The position numbers were made by a program, and so were the translations under genes. Positions 26,416 through 38,700 of a stretch of DNA of 64,000 nucleotides are shown here, piece by piece. The stretch is from Todiramphus chloris collaris (Eukaryota > Chordata > Aves > Coraciiformes > Alcedinidae): assembly GCA_025345505.1 (NCBI GenBank), contig JANVCC010000072.1, forward strand, positions 2,577,856-2,641,855. Direction: 5' to 3'. A model generated the notes under the pieces. It saw nothing but the letters and a program-made list of their open reading frames with translations, had not been told where the DNA came from and searched no databases. How positions within the stretch are numbered: position 1 is the first letter of the stretch; the number at the start of each line of letters is the position of its first letter.

Positions 26416-26990
26416 ATGGTTGCAACCTGGGCAAAGGCTGTGGCTGGGAAAACTGTGGGCACCCAGACTGAGGCCCCACACAAACACGTGGGTGTCCAGA
26501 CCCCCGGCTGCAGGGAATGCAGGAGCCTGGCCCTTGTAATGGAGGGTGTTGGAGATGACACCTGTGTCAGATGTGAACAGGTGAATGATCTGCTCAGTGT
26601 GGTGGCTGAGCAAAGGAGGAAATCAAAAGACTAAGGACTATATGGGATTGTGAAGGGGAGATAGGCTGGTGGAGCCAGGCTATACCATCCCAAAGGGAAG
26701 GGCAGCAAGTGAGGGCTGCACAAGAACATGATGATTCCATTTTCTCTTGCTACCCAGGAAAAAATGGGTAAAGAAGGAGACCTATAGGAGATGGGGGTAA
26801 GTGGAGGCAGGTCTTTCCCTGGAGAAGCAGGACAGCCCCCTCCCAATCTTCTCAGCCTTATCAGCTGCCCGTGCACAACAGATATGGGGCACTAGTAACT
26901 GAGGATAGGGCAGAGGAGGATGGAGAGAAAAGTCCATCTGCTCAATTGCCCAGGGCATGTCAACCAGCTCTGAGAATTAGGACTAGTGCA
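26416..26990 (+). pseudogene. CR1 ORF1 N-terminal part (broken)
   Basis: The frame starts at an ATG (26416) directly after the 5' UTR and reads MVATWAKAVAGKTVGTQTEA. A cysteine cluster follows: CRECRSLALV, then 13 residues further on CVRCEQVNDLL. This is two CxxC pairs, as in the zinc-binding-like N-terminus of CR1 ORF1. A TAA at about 26632 interrupts the frame; related coding text continues after it (for example WWSQAIPSQREGQQ near 26670-26710) in other frames. ORF1 of CR1 elements is thought to make a nucleic-acid-associated protein. This copy is non-functional. Confidence 0.75.
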
Positions 26991-27508
26991 ACAAAGAAAG
27001 AAAGGAGAGTGATAGTCGTAGGGGATTCACTTCTGCAAGGAACATAAGACTGATATGTTGGGCAGACCCTTCTCATAGGGAGGTGTGCTGCCTACCTGGA
27101 GCCTGGGTAAGGGATGTCACTAGGAAAATTCCCAGCCTGGTGCACTCTACACACTGCTATCCATTATTGATCCTCCATGTAGGAGGAGAAGAAATAATGA
27201 CTGGTAGTCCTAGATCAATCAAAAATTTTAGGGCCTTGGGACAAGCAGTGCAAGATTCTGGGGCACAAATCATCTTTTATTCTGTCATTCCAACCGATGG
27301 CAGAGACATTGGATTAAACGGCCAACTACAGTCTTTTAATACATGGCTCTGTGGCTGGTGTCACCACCATACGTTTTGGTTCTCTGATGATGATACCATC
27401 TATACAGCACCAGGGCTGTTGACACCAAACAGCAGACACCTCTCTCGAAGAAGGAAGAGGGTCTTTGAGGAGGAGATCGCGGGGCTAATTGACAGGGCTT
27501 TAAACTAG
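26991..27508 (+). pseudogene. CR1 ORF1 esterase (SGNH-hydrolase-like) domain, broken
   Basis: The block RRVIVVGDSLLQGT (about 27003-27044) carries an intact Gly-Asp-Ser at 27021-27029, the nucleophile block of SGNH hydrolases, and is cut by TAA at 27045. A shifted frame then reads CCLPGAWVRDVTRKIPSLV and on to the C-terminus, ending FEEEIAGLIDRALN and a stop at 27506-27508. The last catalytic block, expected as Asp-x-x-His, reads Asn-Ser-Arg-His (27428-27439), so the Asp is replaced while the His remains. An esterase domain in ORF1 is established for CR1-clade LINEs; its role in transposition is not settled. Confidence 0.8.
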
Positions 27509-27739
27509 ATGTGAAGGGGGAGGGGGACAATGTCACCAGGCTTCCATGTGGCAGGCTGTGGGAGGATACAACAGTGTGGGAGCAGTGGGGGACTAGTAAG
27601 GGCTCTCAACCTGCTGCCCAGAAGCATGCTGGGGACAAGATAATGCAGCGGCGAGCCAGATCCCCTTCAGGTAGTAGCTGCCAACAGGGAAACATCAGGG
27701 AAACACATTAATGGAATAAGGGGGTGTTTCCCTGGAAAA

Positions 27740-28262
27740 ATAATACAGCCAACAGCCCAGCTGAAGTGCCTCTACACGAATGCACAAAGCATGGGCAACA
27801 AACAAGAGGAGTTGGAAGCCACTATCTTACTAGAAGAATATGGCATAGTGGCCATTCCTGAAACATGGTGGGATGAATCCTATGACTGGAGTGTAGCTAT
27901 CAATGGATACAAGCTATTCAGAAAAGACAGAAGAGGAAAGAGGGGTGAAGGAGTTGCCCTGTATGTTAAGCAATGGATTGAATTGAATGAAAGAATGGAT
28001 TGAACATGAAGAGATGTTCCTAAAGAATAGCCACGAGCAAGTTGAAAGCTTATGGGTAGGAATCAGAGATCAAGGCAACAAGGGGAACCTTGTGGTTGGA
28101 GTCTACTACAGGCCACCTAGTCAAGAGGAAACTCTTGAAGAAGCATTCCTACTCCAACTACAGGAAGCATCACATTTGCAGGCTCTTGTCCTGCTGGGAG
28201 ACTTCGACCATCCTGACACTTGCTGGAAAAGTAATACAGCAAGCAGCAGGCAATCCAGTCGA
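27740..28262 (+). pseudogene. CR1 ORF2 endonuclease domain (APE-type), truncated
   Basis: Reads LKCLYTNAQSMGNKQEELEA (from about 27760), PETWWDESYDW (27857-27889), then VVGVYYRPPSQEE and LLGDFDHPDTCW (28191-28226). These match the order of catalytic blocks in apurinic-like endonucleases of LINEs, which nick target DNA to prime reverse transcription. The first Asn, the Glu of ETW and the Tyr of YYRPP are present. GDF-Asn is altered to GDF-Asp, and the C-terminal His block is absent because the element breaks off. Near 27970-28000 the string AATGGATTGAA occurs twice about 20 bp apart; this local duplication coincides with a frameshift. Confidence 0.85.
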
Positions 28263-28265
28263 AGT

Positions 28266-30303
28266 TATTACTTCAAATCCTCTGGTGGTAATATGACAAA
28301 TTGGAAGGAGTTTGCTCATCAAAAACATCATGTAAGGCAACAGATAGTTGTGTGTCAGCATGTGTTGTGACTGTTCTGCTGAGTGCTGGTATAACAGGCT
28401 TATGTGAAAAGTCATATTTTTAATGCTTTGTAACACTCTCTTAAGAAAGTATTGGAGTGTTCCTTTATATGGGGGTAGAGATGCAAAACCCTCACCTATC
28501 CACAGAGGTAAGAACATTGCAGTCTGATAGACTGTGAATGGATCTGACCCATATAAGTAGAATACCTTTCATCTATTATCTTTACAGATCCTTCCTGCTA
28601 AGAAGTATGTCTTCAGAGCCTGAGCTATGGCTTATCAATTTTCAAGGTCTCAAAACAAGATATATTTTAGCAGGTTTTAGGCTATATCTGTTTCTTCAGA
28701 TGGCCCAGAGTCAGAAAGTCGGGCAAACCAGACCACAGTCCTTTCTGCAAAGACCTTGGGTTGTGGTTAATGGAAACAGCAGAGCTTGCAATGCTGTCTA
28801 AGCCAAGTACTGTCTTAGCCAAGTGCTACATTTTGTTAAAGTTAGTGGTCGTGGGGAAAAATAATCCGATTTCTAGAAAGCTTCAGCTCTACTCTCTTCT
28901 CTCTATAGGAAGAAATTCACCCCAGGCTTGAGTCTTGAGGGTGGAAAACCAGAAGAAATGCACAGCAGCCACTCCACTGTAAACATCCTTTTATTTGTGC
29001 AGTGACAATGTTACTGGTTTTACAAATAGATATTAAAATTGAAAAAGTCTTCCCTTGTGTTTAGAAGAGAGTGCTTGTTTTCTAATTCAAATGAACTAAA
29101 GCAAACAAAATGTATTTTAATGAAGAGCTAAATCAGCAGTGCTGTTAAACCATTTGATATGTGTACCTAGTCCTAATTTGGGATTTCAGTGAACAATGTG
29201 GGCCAAAGGAGCTGCTAATCTGGTCAGACTGTGTACAGATGAAGCATTACTTTACTTTTTAAGGAAAAGATCCTATCTGACAAAATATTTGTTGACTCTT
29301 ATTTGAATAATGCTGTGAAATAATTTGTAAAGACAGTTCTAGATTTGTGATAAAACCAAGGTATAATAGCATAGGGGAAATACCAAAAAAATAAATTAAA
29401 GCATAGCACTTGTTTTTAACATATTGCTGCTTTCTTTTTATTCCACTGGGAGTAGCAAAAGCACATTTAAGAGACTCACTGCTTAGAAGCCAGTATCTCT
29501 GACTGTCCTAAAAGATAATCTTATGTGATTTAAAATCCCATGCCTTGTTTCTGCACCAAAATTTGATCAACTGTACTCGGTCAAGATTTCTGTCGTCTCG
29601 ATGTGTAAATGACTGTCTAATCAGGAACACTTAACAAAAGGGTTCTGGTACAAAGCTCAGATTACCTTTGGAGTCTCCCATGCAAGAAATACAGAGACTT
29701 TCTGGTGATGTTAAATCCACATCATTGCAGCCGAGCTTACTGGGCAGGTAGCAAGAGCTTTTCAGTTTCTGTCTCTACCAAATGTGATTTATGTGACCTC
29801 TTTAGAATGAAGCAAGCCCTGACCCCAAACATGATCTGAACATCTCTGACATCTTTACTTCAGGCTTAAGGATTTTGTAATTCATCCTCATAGGTCTTGC
29901 TAGGACAGCTGACATCTGTCTCTATTAGTTCTATACATCTTCTATAGACTGAGATGCTACCAAGCACGAAAAACAACTTTGTGCTTTATCACTTCACTAC
30001 AAGGCCCTTGAGTGATGCTTGGCTTTTAGATATGGTTGAAAAAAAGAGAGTTCAGAACAAGTTTGTGATGCACATAAAGGGAGGCTCTTGTCACTTCTCA
30101 GTCTGCTGATGTTAATCCTGGACAACTTGCTAGACTAGCATCTTGATTGACAGACATCAACCCTGGAAACTGTTGGGCTACTAGTCATTCTAAAATTTAA
30201 ACTGGAATTTCTAGCAAAAGGATTTCTATGGTGGACCCACAACTGATTTAAAGTGAGCAGGCTAGTTACTGTAAATAGTCTAATGGTACATGGCTGATAA
30301 ATG
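28266..30303. other. Unique DNA between two converging CR1 fragments
   Basis: No CR1 sequence, gene or other known repeat is visible in these 2 kb. They do not look like the missing CR1 3' part. Confidence 0.5.
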
Positions 30304-31179
30304 GCCATGAAAGCAGTGGGAGCTTCACTGGACTGCCATGACTTCTTCAAATAGGATGGATAGTGGCTTAGCCACTTCATCTGCCAGTTCCTTCAGGACC
30401 CATAGATGTGTTTCATCAGCTCCCATGGTCTTGTACACCTTCAGGTTCTTTAAATCTGATCTTCTCCCACAGGGGGCTGTACTTCCTTCTCCCAGTGCCT
30501 GTCTTTGCTTTCTGTGGCTCGGGTGGTGTGGCTGAAGTATTTGCCAGTGAAGACTGAGACAATAAGTTGAGTACCTCAGACCTCTCCATGTCCTGGGTAA
30601 CCAGGTCTCCCATTTCCTTCCAGTGAGGGCCCACATTTTCTGTAGTCTTTCTTTCCTCACTGATGTACCTATCCAAGCTTTTCTTGTTGCCCTAGCTGTC
30701 CTTTTCCTAACCTGATCGTGGTTGCTTGGACAATTTCTCTGTGTTTCTTCCAGACTACCTGTCCTTGCTTCCACTCTCTGTAGGCTTCCTTTTTGTGTTG
30801 GAGTTTGTCCAGGAGCTCCCTGTTCATCCCTTCAGGTCTCCTCTTGTGTTTGCCTGACTTCCTCTTTGTTGAGATGCATTGGTCCTGAGCTTGGAGAAGG
30901 TGATCACTGAATATCCTATTCAGCTGCTCTGTCTTTCCTGGTGAGGTGGCTTGTAACAGACCCCCCACTATAATGTCACCTATCCCTGCCCTGCCCTTAA
31001 TCTTAACATATAAACTAGCGGTAGGGTCCTCATCCATCCCCAGGTGGAGCTCTATGCACTCCGGCTGGTCACTGACATAGCAGGTGACACCCTCTTCCCA
31101 TCTCCCTTTCCTGTCCTTCCTGAAGAGCCTGTATCCTTCACTCCAGCACTCCAGTCATAGGAGCCATCCCACTCTTCAA
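30304..31179 (-). pseudogene. CR1 ORF2 fragment: partial endonuclease, linker, RT N-terminus
   Basis: Reading order on the minus strand: WDGSYDWSAG (about 31170-31140), GYRLFRKDRKGRWEEGV, DQPECIELHLG, then VCYKPPHQE (about 30965-30940) in a shifted frame. The second half of the endonuclease is missing, and the sequence joins directly to FSDHLLQAQDQC and ELLDKLQHKKEAYREWKQG of the linker. It ends with KTMGADETHLWVLKELADE and KPLSILFEE, the entry to the reverse-transcriptase domain. The catalytic RT blocks lie beyond the break and are absent. Frameshifts occur near 30950, 30690 and 30540. Confidence 0.8.
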
Positions 31180-31550
31180 AACTCCACAATGTTGTGATCA
31201 CTGCAGCCAAGGCATGAATTCCTTTGTGCTCCTCTTCAGGTGCTCTCCTGATGACCTGTGGTCCTTCTCCAGGATCTGGGCATCTATTGCTGCCACTGGC
31301 TTCAAACTGCTAGGAGTGGGAGGTACTGAGGTTCTCTTCCCCTGACAACTTTCGTTTAAAGTCCACTTCAGCCACTTAGCAAGCCTAAGATTGAAGATGC
31401 TTCTTCCCTTTATGTGACAGATTGACCCCATCAGCCCCCAGGAGACCAGGTTTCTCAAAGTAAGCCCCATGGCCTAAGTAGCTGAACCCTTGGCTGTGGT
31501 ATGAGTCCCGTAACCATTTGTTGATTCACCAGATTAGACTGACCCTTTCA
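31180..31550 (-). pseudogene. CR1 ORF1 C-terminal (esterase end) and inter-ORF region
   Basis: Minus-strand text around 31470-31390 reads YFEKPGLLGADGVNLSHKG in one frame and continues to IFNLRLAKWLKWTLN in a neighbouring frame. This is the end of the CR1 ORF1 esterase; the expected Asp-x-x-His is Asp-Gly-Val-Asn, so the His is lost. The following roughly 200 bp correspond to the stretch between ORF1 and ORF2 and carry no domain that I recognise. Confidence 0.7.
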
Positions 31551-32599
31551 AACCCTTTCTCTTTGACCGGGAGGATTGCAAGAAAATGTAGAGAACTAAC
31601 CAAATCAAAGGGAATAGAAACTATTTCAGAAGTAAGAAATAACTATTTTATGGCGATCAGATTTATCTAATGATAAAAATCAAATTAATTTTATAGAGTT
31701 ATGTGGCAGAAATATAGCCTAGTACATCTAGGCTTACCAAATGATGATACTTACCAAAGACATAATTTTTTGTTAATTTTCCTGATGTGTATTAACAAAT
31801 TCTGTATTTTTGTGAGCTGTTGCTTGTATACCTTCCATCTAGTATACTGCATAATTAAAACCTCAACCTTTCTTTTGAGCTAGCTACATACTTAATTCTG
31901 GTGATGAAACAGCAGAACACCAGGAGCAATACAGATGGATGGTGACATATTTCTCTAAATAGTGAAAGTCAAAGCGTATAATTCACAGCAAAGAAAAACC
32001 TTCATTTATGTTCTTTCCTTATTAAAACCAGTTACATGTGTTAGCTTTATCGCTGCTTTCCTGTGAAAGAGAACTGTTTGAAAGGGCACGTCAGAGACCT
32101 GAGTGATGTTTGGTGACAGCAGGGACTCAAGGGATCCCCTGCAATGGAGCAGTGCCCGTGCCAGAGTCAGCTTTCTGCCCAGTTCTACACCTTTGTTACA
32201 AAACCTACGTGAGGTTTCCAGGAACTTCAGATCACATGTGTGAGCCTGAGTGTCCACGTCCTAGATCAGCAATTAAAGGCTAGCCGTGTGTGCCAGGACA
32301 TGGAAATTTTCTATTATCCCTCTCAGATGAAGAGTTGTTTTGGTGTCTGATAACAGGAATCAGTGAGTTTTGCCCACGTTGAAAAGTAGATTACAAAGTG
32401 GTTGGATGTGGTGACCGAGCAGGAGGAGGAGGAGGAATGTTCTCCCCTGAAGGTATGTGAGCACCACAGTAACCCCTACAGAAAGCTGTAACAAGATTTT
32501 AGAAAAGTGATGTTTCTTATGATTAATAGCTGAATCTGAGGGTTCTGAGATTGGAATGGGACTGGATAGACCTGCTTCTTTTCTGTTCTTGTTGTGAGA
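31551..32599. other. Unique DNA, no gene seen
   Basis: AT-rich for the first 400 bp; contains a short AGG run at about 32421-32436. No gene or repeat recognised. Confidence 0.5.
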
Positions 32600-32715
32600 A
32601 ACAACTTAATCTAATGTCATGGATAAAGCTGACAGGGATTCAGGACTCCTATGGTTATAAATCTGACTCCATCTCTGCTGATCAACAAAAAGCTGGTCAA
32701 CTCAGGTAGCTTTCT
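32600..32715 (+). repeat. Old MIR-like (MIR1_Amn type) SINE fragment
   Basis: ATGGATAAAGCTGACAGGG followed by ATTCAGGACTCCTATGGTTA and CTGACTCCATCTCTGCTGA tracks the head of an amniote MIR1-type SINE through its B-box region. The 3' half is not recognisable. Confidence 0.5.
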
Positions 32716-35700
32716 GACTCTTCCAGATAATGTTAAGACTGAAATAGGTACGGCAGAACGGACATGGCTTGAACAAATATATTCACAGTGATTAAATAAC
32801 CCATCATGTCCTTTGGCAGCTATTCGCCCTGGAGTTTGTCAGCCAAGCTGAATTCCCCTGGTGAGCCCCATCGGTGGTTTCCATCTTCTATCTGTAATGG
32901 TGGGACCCAGCACTACCTGTAACAGATCAGAGAGTACTCAAGGAGATGGTGGTGGACCCCAGGAGCAAGGTTGCCCTTCCTCAAGTTGGTGTGCTGCCTG
33001 CCTGTTGCTCTCATTCTTTTCCCCTGCCCACGAGCAGAGCGAAGTTTGCAAGGTGAGATGAAGCCCACAGAGGGGTCCTCTCCTCTTGCACCAGGAAGGG
33101 ATCTTGGGTACATCCCAGGGCAGTGCTGCCTTTGAAACATCGTCTTAGAGTTACCATACAGCAGAGGACAGTCCCTTGTTGGGTCTGACTTCTCCAAGAT
33201 ATTTTGTCCATGCTAAATAGTATCATGGATGGGCTGTTAAATGCCAGCTCCAACTGCCATGCTGAGCAGCCCACTCCAGTCCTACCTGCCTCACCGGAGC
33301 TGGTTGCAAAGATCAGCTGAAGGTCTGGGAGTCTGGTTCTGTGAGCAAAAGGGTGGATGTTATCTAGCAGTGGCACAAGTAGACATTCGCCTCCTACAAG
33401 AGATGTGACAGCCTTACATCATGATTGCAGAATGACAATAGGATAATGCATCAGCTCTGCTTTCCATGGCTCCTTGCTTCAGTGTCACTCGGGCTGGTGG
33501 GACTACTCAATAGCTGCATAACAACCTCCACCCCACTCATTGTGTCTTAAAAGGACAATGCCTTCTAAGTGATTAGGTATTCATTGACACGTTGCCCTGT
33601 GATACTTGGTTATGTTTTTATTCTGCAGTGATATGGGCAATAATCAGCAGTTGCTTTGCAGCTTTAATCTTTCCCTACTTACCTTCTCCTAGAAAAATGA
33701 TTTGCACATCTTTGCTCAGCTGATTCCCTAAACTTGCCGGAGAGCACCAAGTCAATATATAACACAATAATGAAAACTTAAACAAAAGCCACTTTTCTTT
33801 GTTATTTAATTTATGGAAGGAGAAAGGAGAGTTAATAGGTAATTTACAGGACCCAGATTGGAGGGCAAATAAATTCTTGATATTACTGCATGGTTTAGCA
33901 GCCACGGAGGAATTCTGCCTAGTGACAGGCAAAAATGTTGATAAAGCTGAAAAGCCAGTGGGAGGTTAGCAAAGGGTTTCAAGGCGTGAGGAGAAATCAG
34001 TGCCCAGTTGCTAGGTGATACGTGTCTAGCAGACCACTCTTCTGAAAAGATGAGCACGGTTTTCTTTTGTTTTAACAACTATAATTACATTGAGCAAATC
34101 ATAAAGGTGCACATACACACAGCTCTTTCTCCTGTTGTGCTTATCCTGACTTACGGTTTGATTTTCATTTCATTTTTTATAATCCATGCTTCTCTTTCTG
34201 CACTATTCTCTTCAGTTAAGGAAATCTAAGCAAGAACCATGTAGCAGCTGAAGAGGAAGTTTCGTGTGAGCTATCGAGACTAGGTCACAAAACAAGCCAT
34301 ACTCTTCCCACTGAGCTGGGCTCTGAAGAAGCAGAAACTGGCCTCTCTGCTATTCTCTCACAAGATGTAGGAATGTCTGATGCTAGTAGTTCGATCACAG
34401 ATGGAGCTTAACTGGCATAACTCTTCTCGATGGAAATCAACTGCCAATTTTTAGCATAATGTATATATATTTACACTTTATATATGTGCTCTTACTTCCC
34501 TCACTTGCAGGTGGGACTGAACATCAGTCCTGAGTTGTTTGAGCTGCTACCAATAATAGATTAAACACTGTATTATTTCACAGAGTGGCCATTTAACTGT
34601 TACAACATCCTAAATATATTAATTTGTTCATCTATTAAGCAATGTCTTAACTGTGGGGCTGTTTGACATTGACTTGATTAGTTTAGTTGTAATAATTCAA
34701 AACTTCTGATAGGGGGAAAGGAATATGAATAAAAACAAGGCATATGCTTCAGTTTCTTATCAGCATGCTTGTATTTCTCTGTGTGGTCCTGGGACATAGT
34801 GCACTGTATCTCTCTTCCCAGGGCTGTGCTTTGGAAGATAATGTCTGTAAGGGCTGCTTTTGGCAGAAAAATCCAGACGTCTCCTGGATTTGCCTGGGAA
34901 TTAACCCGAAAGAGAAACAAGTCTGGACAGTTCATGAAAATTAGCTGTCTTCCTCCTTTGGACGATTATCAGTTATTTCAGTCTTCCTAGGTTGTGTGAT
35001 GCTTGTTATCATCTAAGCTTCACTAAGCAGGTCTAGCTAGGTCCTATGGGCCCCATAAAGTCAACTTAAAATTCAGCCCTGACATTTGTTATGCATGTTG
35101 TGCTGCCTCTCTTTGTCAACAGCAGAGCAGCAGCAGTTTAGGAGGTGCAGATGCTCACAGGTACAGTGCAGCCACCACTGCACCATGAATCTCTCTTTAA
35201 ATGCCCTGCTCCGTATCAACAGTGCCTGTTTTCCCTGTCATTGTTATTTCTAAATCCTTCGGTTCTCTTGGTTTTAATTCCTTAAGGAATGAGATACCGA
35301 ATGCCTTCTAAAAAGATACTTGACAGGCGAAGTTCAGAAGATGGCTGTGACATGCTTGTGTCCAGCAACTCAGGTGATTTGTCTCCTAGGTCAAGCGAAT
35401 ATGCTTTTGGCAGACCTTCCCTGGCACCTTAGTGAGATTTAATCTAAAAGCAGTATTTGACTTTCTAAACTTCCAAATGCTGTTATTCCTTCTTACAGAA
35501 ATGTGTTTTTTCCTGTGCATGTTCTGAGACCTCTCCTCAGGGTAGAATATGGCTGGAAATTACTTTTATGTTCTTTGAAAGTACAAGTGTGCTTTGATAT
35601 TGCTACAATGTTGAATCCACTTCCGTGATTTTGTTCTGGAGTTCGTCCCCACGTCCTGTTTCAGGCTAAGGTTCACAACACTGCTGGAAAGGAGATGCCA

Positions 35701-38700
35701 ATATGATCAAACAGTATCCATCAGAGCTGAAAAGCATTGTATCGCTTCTCATACATCAGCTGTGGCAAACTCTCTTGGTGATGTGCATGGTTGCCAAAGA
35801 GATGTCAACATCCATGCAACATGGCCTGATGACGCACTCCAAAACGTCTGCTGGTTGCTCTGGAGTTTGAGTCAGAAGCTTCGGTGGCTGTGGGCACATC
35901 TATGTTCTCTTTGGAGTGTATTTGCTAATATCCGAGGTTTACAGCCCAGTGGTTTTTAGGAAGCTTTCACTTTTGCTGTTTTCACCATGTGGACAGGGTA
36001 GCCATCAGTGTCCCCAGCCCCCACCACATATCCTGCATTCCTACCCGAGCTGTGCTGGACAGAAAGGTCCTAGAAGTGCTCCAGAGCTGCATACTGGGCC
36101 CAGGCAGTGCACACACTGCCATAAACCATCCCAGCATCCTACCTCCAGCAAGGTGCATGCACAGCCTGGGTCACATTTGCTTGCCCATGATCCAGAGGAT
36201 CAGCAGGAAAAACTCCTTGTAGGAAAGCAAATGCATTAGAGACTTTAGGGCTCATTTTGGTGGAAGTCAGCTCATTTAAATGGTGTTACTCTAGGAAAAC
36301 TACAAGTCAGTTTTATATAACTTCAACATCCCATCATATCTGATTGCATCTTGCCTCCCTGCAGTCCTCAGGCTTGTAGGCTCTGTCTGTCCTTCTGAAC
36401 AGAGCTGTCTGGATCCATTTGGTAGCCCTGCAGCCAAGGCGTAGGGCACTGCTCATTAGCATGGGTGAGCTCAAGCCCCTCCACCCCATGACAGGGACAT
36501 CTTCATCTTGGCAGTGGCCCATGGCATGCACTATGCCCAAGTCATTTCTGGGAAGGGGCCAGGAAAGTGCCTGTTGGTTGGCACGGCCAAAACTGGTGCT
36601 TGGGTACGTGCTGAGAGTGGAAGAACATGGACATCTGTGGGACAGTGCCCTGTTCAAGCCCAGCCCAAGTTCTTCTCTTTTTCATGAATTAGTCCAGGTG
36701 CTCCTTCTTTGCAGCCAGTATGGTTTCCACATAGAGCTGACTGAAATTTCTTGTAGACAGCTTTCTGAATTAAAATATCACACATCTATTTTTTTTTTTG
36801 TTTGTTTTTCCACTGAAAGATGGTAATTCAGGTGAAAAACAATTTAGATATTCTACTGAAAATTTGGAAAACTATAGCTTAATTAAAAAAAACTTACAGC
36901 ATCAAGCATTTCCAGGAAGAAAAAAAGAAAAGAAGCCCCTACAGTTGAAATATTTCCCCCCATTTGTATTCATTCTTAATTTCCTGAAGAAAAAGGAGAT
37001 GCTTCGTTTGACATTTTTCACTTTACGTTTCCACAGAGAGAATGTCAGTTTTCCAAATAGCTTTAGTTTTTGTTTTGAGAAATTGTCAGTTGTAACTTAC
37101 AACTCACAATAAACTCTCATCTTCAACAGGTGTGATATAAGCTGCTTTAACTGAGAAGAAGGAGTTGGTTTTGCCTGCATTACAAATATATTAAAAACAC
37201 TTCTTTCCTGCTTGTGAATCCTGTACTTTATTTCTTATTCAGGAAAAAAATAGCCTGTTCACGTAACAGAGGCAGGGCTGACATAGTAACATCATTATTT
37301 GGACCTGAGATAACCAAATGGGATCATACTTAAGCAGTCAATGTTTAGAGTGGATAACTGTTGAAAGTGCTCCTAATGACTTAGGAATTCTGAATTTTTA
37401 TTGGTTTTCATGCAAAGAACTATGTGACTATGTTTCATCTCTAAGAAGTCTGGATGTCCCAGTTATGAGTTCTGTGTGCCTTAGGTCACCCTGTGCCTTT
37501 GATGAAGACAGCCAAGTCCTAGGACCTCGCTTCATTTACAGCAGAGATACTTAGTACCCACTGTTCTCTTTCCACTCCAACTGAAGCTATAATCAGTGGC
37601 TGTGGGGACTGAGAGTTTTGTTAGTGTAAATTAGACCAGTGTATTGCTCTGATTTTTGCTGTGGTTTTTTTTGTTTGTTTGTTTGTTTTTGTTGGTTTGG
37701 GGTTTGGGGTTTTTTTTTCGCCAAGGGATTGACAATATTTTCCTCAATTCCCTTTTCCACTAATGATCTCAGAGCAACAAGAAAAAAAACAAAACCAAAG
37801 GCATAGAGGCCAGCCATACTCCTGAGACTATCGTTTCCATGTAGATATGTTGAGATCTAGAAATGTCAATCTATCAACACCAGGAATGTTTTAACCATCT
37901 AACATGATGGAACCAAGCTGAAATTCCCTCTGCGTAAGTGGAATTACTCCAGGGGTAAATGTGGCTCCTGATGCTATGTGTAAAACAAGCTGTCTGGGTT
38001 CTAATATGTACAGACTCTGGAAAAAATAATAAAGAAAAAGACATTTGAGGAAGATGACGTATATTGTGGCAGCTACTCTGGCTCAGGAAAAATACCTTCA
38101 TTTATCAAAATTAATTAGTTTATTTAAGATTACTGTATCCTAAAATTCTAGAATGAGAATTACCTAATAATTTCTTTAAATAATAAGGCCACTGATTTAT
38201 GGAAAAGTTCACATGGCTTGTAAAACTACAGTTCCTTTTTGGGAGTAGGAGAGAGGATGTAGGTGTACGGCCAACACGCAGAATTAAAAAAGAAAAAATC
38301 CAATATCAGAGAAAAACACACCTTTGGGAAGGGAAAGGGGTGCTTCTGAGCGTGGCATAGCTGCAGGATAGGCAATAAAAGGGAAATAAGAGTCTATCGC
38401 AGCAGAGGCACTGCTCTTCTGCTTGCCCACGAGGAAATGGCAGATTTCCTAAGAGAGGGTTGTATTTGGACATCAAACATGTTGAAAGGGACCCCGTGAG
38501 CAGTCGCTGCTCTACTGGGTCATCCTCCCTTGCTGGAAATGCACACTTCTGCTAGGAGTTCCTCAAGGGTACATCTCCACGAGGGAGCAAGTGGTCCAGA
38601 CATCCCAGGTGGTCTGTGACCATCCCAGCCCCAGGTGGTCTGTGAAAAGTCAGTGGCTTTGCCTTGAAGCTTGGGCTTGGCATGATCTCTGGTGGAGCTT

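Larger units (their letters stand above)
26150..28265 (+). mobile_element. CR1 LINE, 5' portion (5' UTR, ORF1, start of ORF2), 3'-truncated
   Basis: This rare 5' part of a CR1 element runs from a GC-rich 5' UTR through a decayed ORF1 into the endonuclease domain of ORF2. It then stops abruptly near 28265, in the middle of ORF2. Most genomic CR1 copies are 5'-truncated and keep their 3' end; here the 5' side is kept and the 3' side is lost. A later deletion or rearrangement, or an aberrant reverse-transcription event, could explain this. Several stops and frameshifts show it is an old, inactive copy. The 5' edge is uncertain by roughly 50 bp. Confidence 0.88.
30304..31550 (-). mobile_element. 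CR1 LINE, internal portion (ORF1 end to RT start)
   Basis: On the minus strand this copy begins within the C-terminal part of ORF1 (about 31550), continues through part of the endonuclease and the long linker, and stops at the beginning of the reverse-transcriptase domain (about 30304). It has neither a 5' nor a 3' CR1 end. Its ORF1 end differs clearly from that of the plus-strand copy at 27.4 kb, so the two come from different CR1 lineages. Multiple stops and frameshifts indicate an old copy. Confidence 0.88.
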
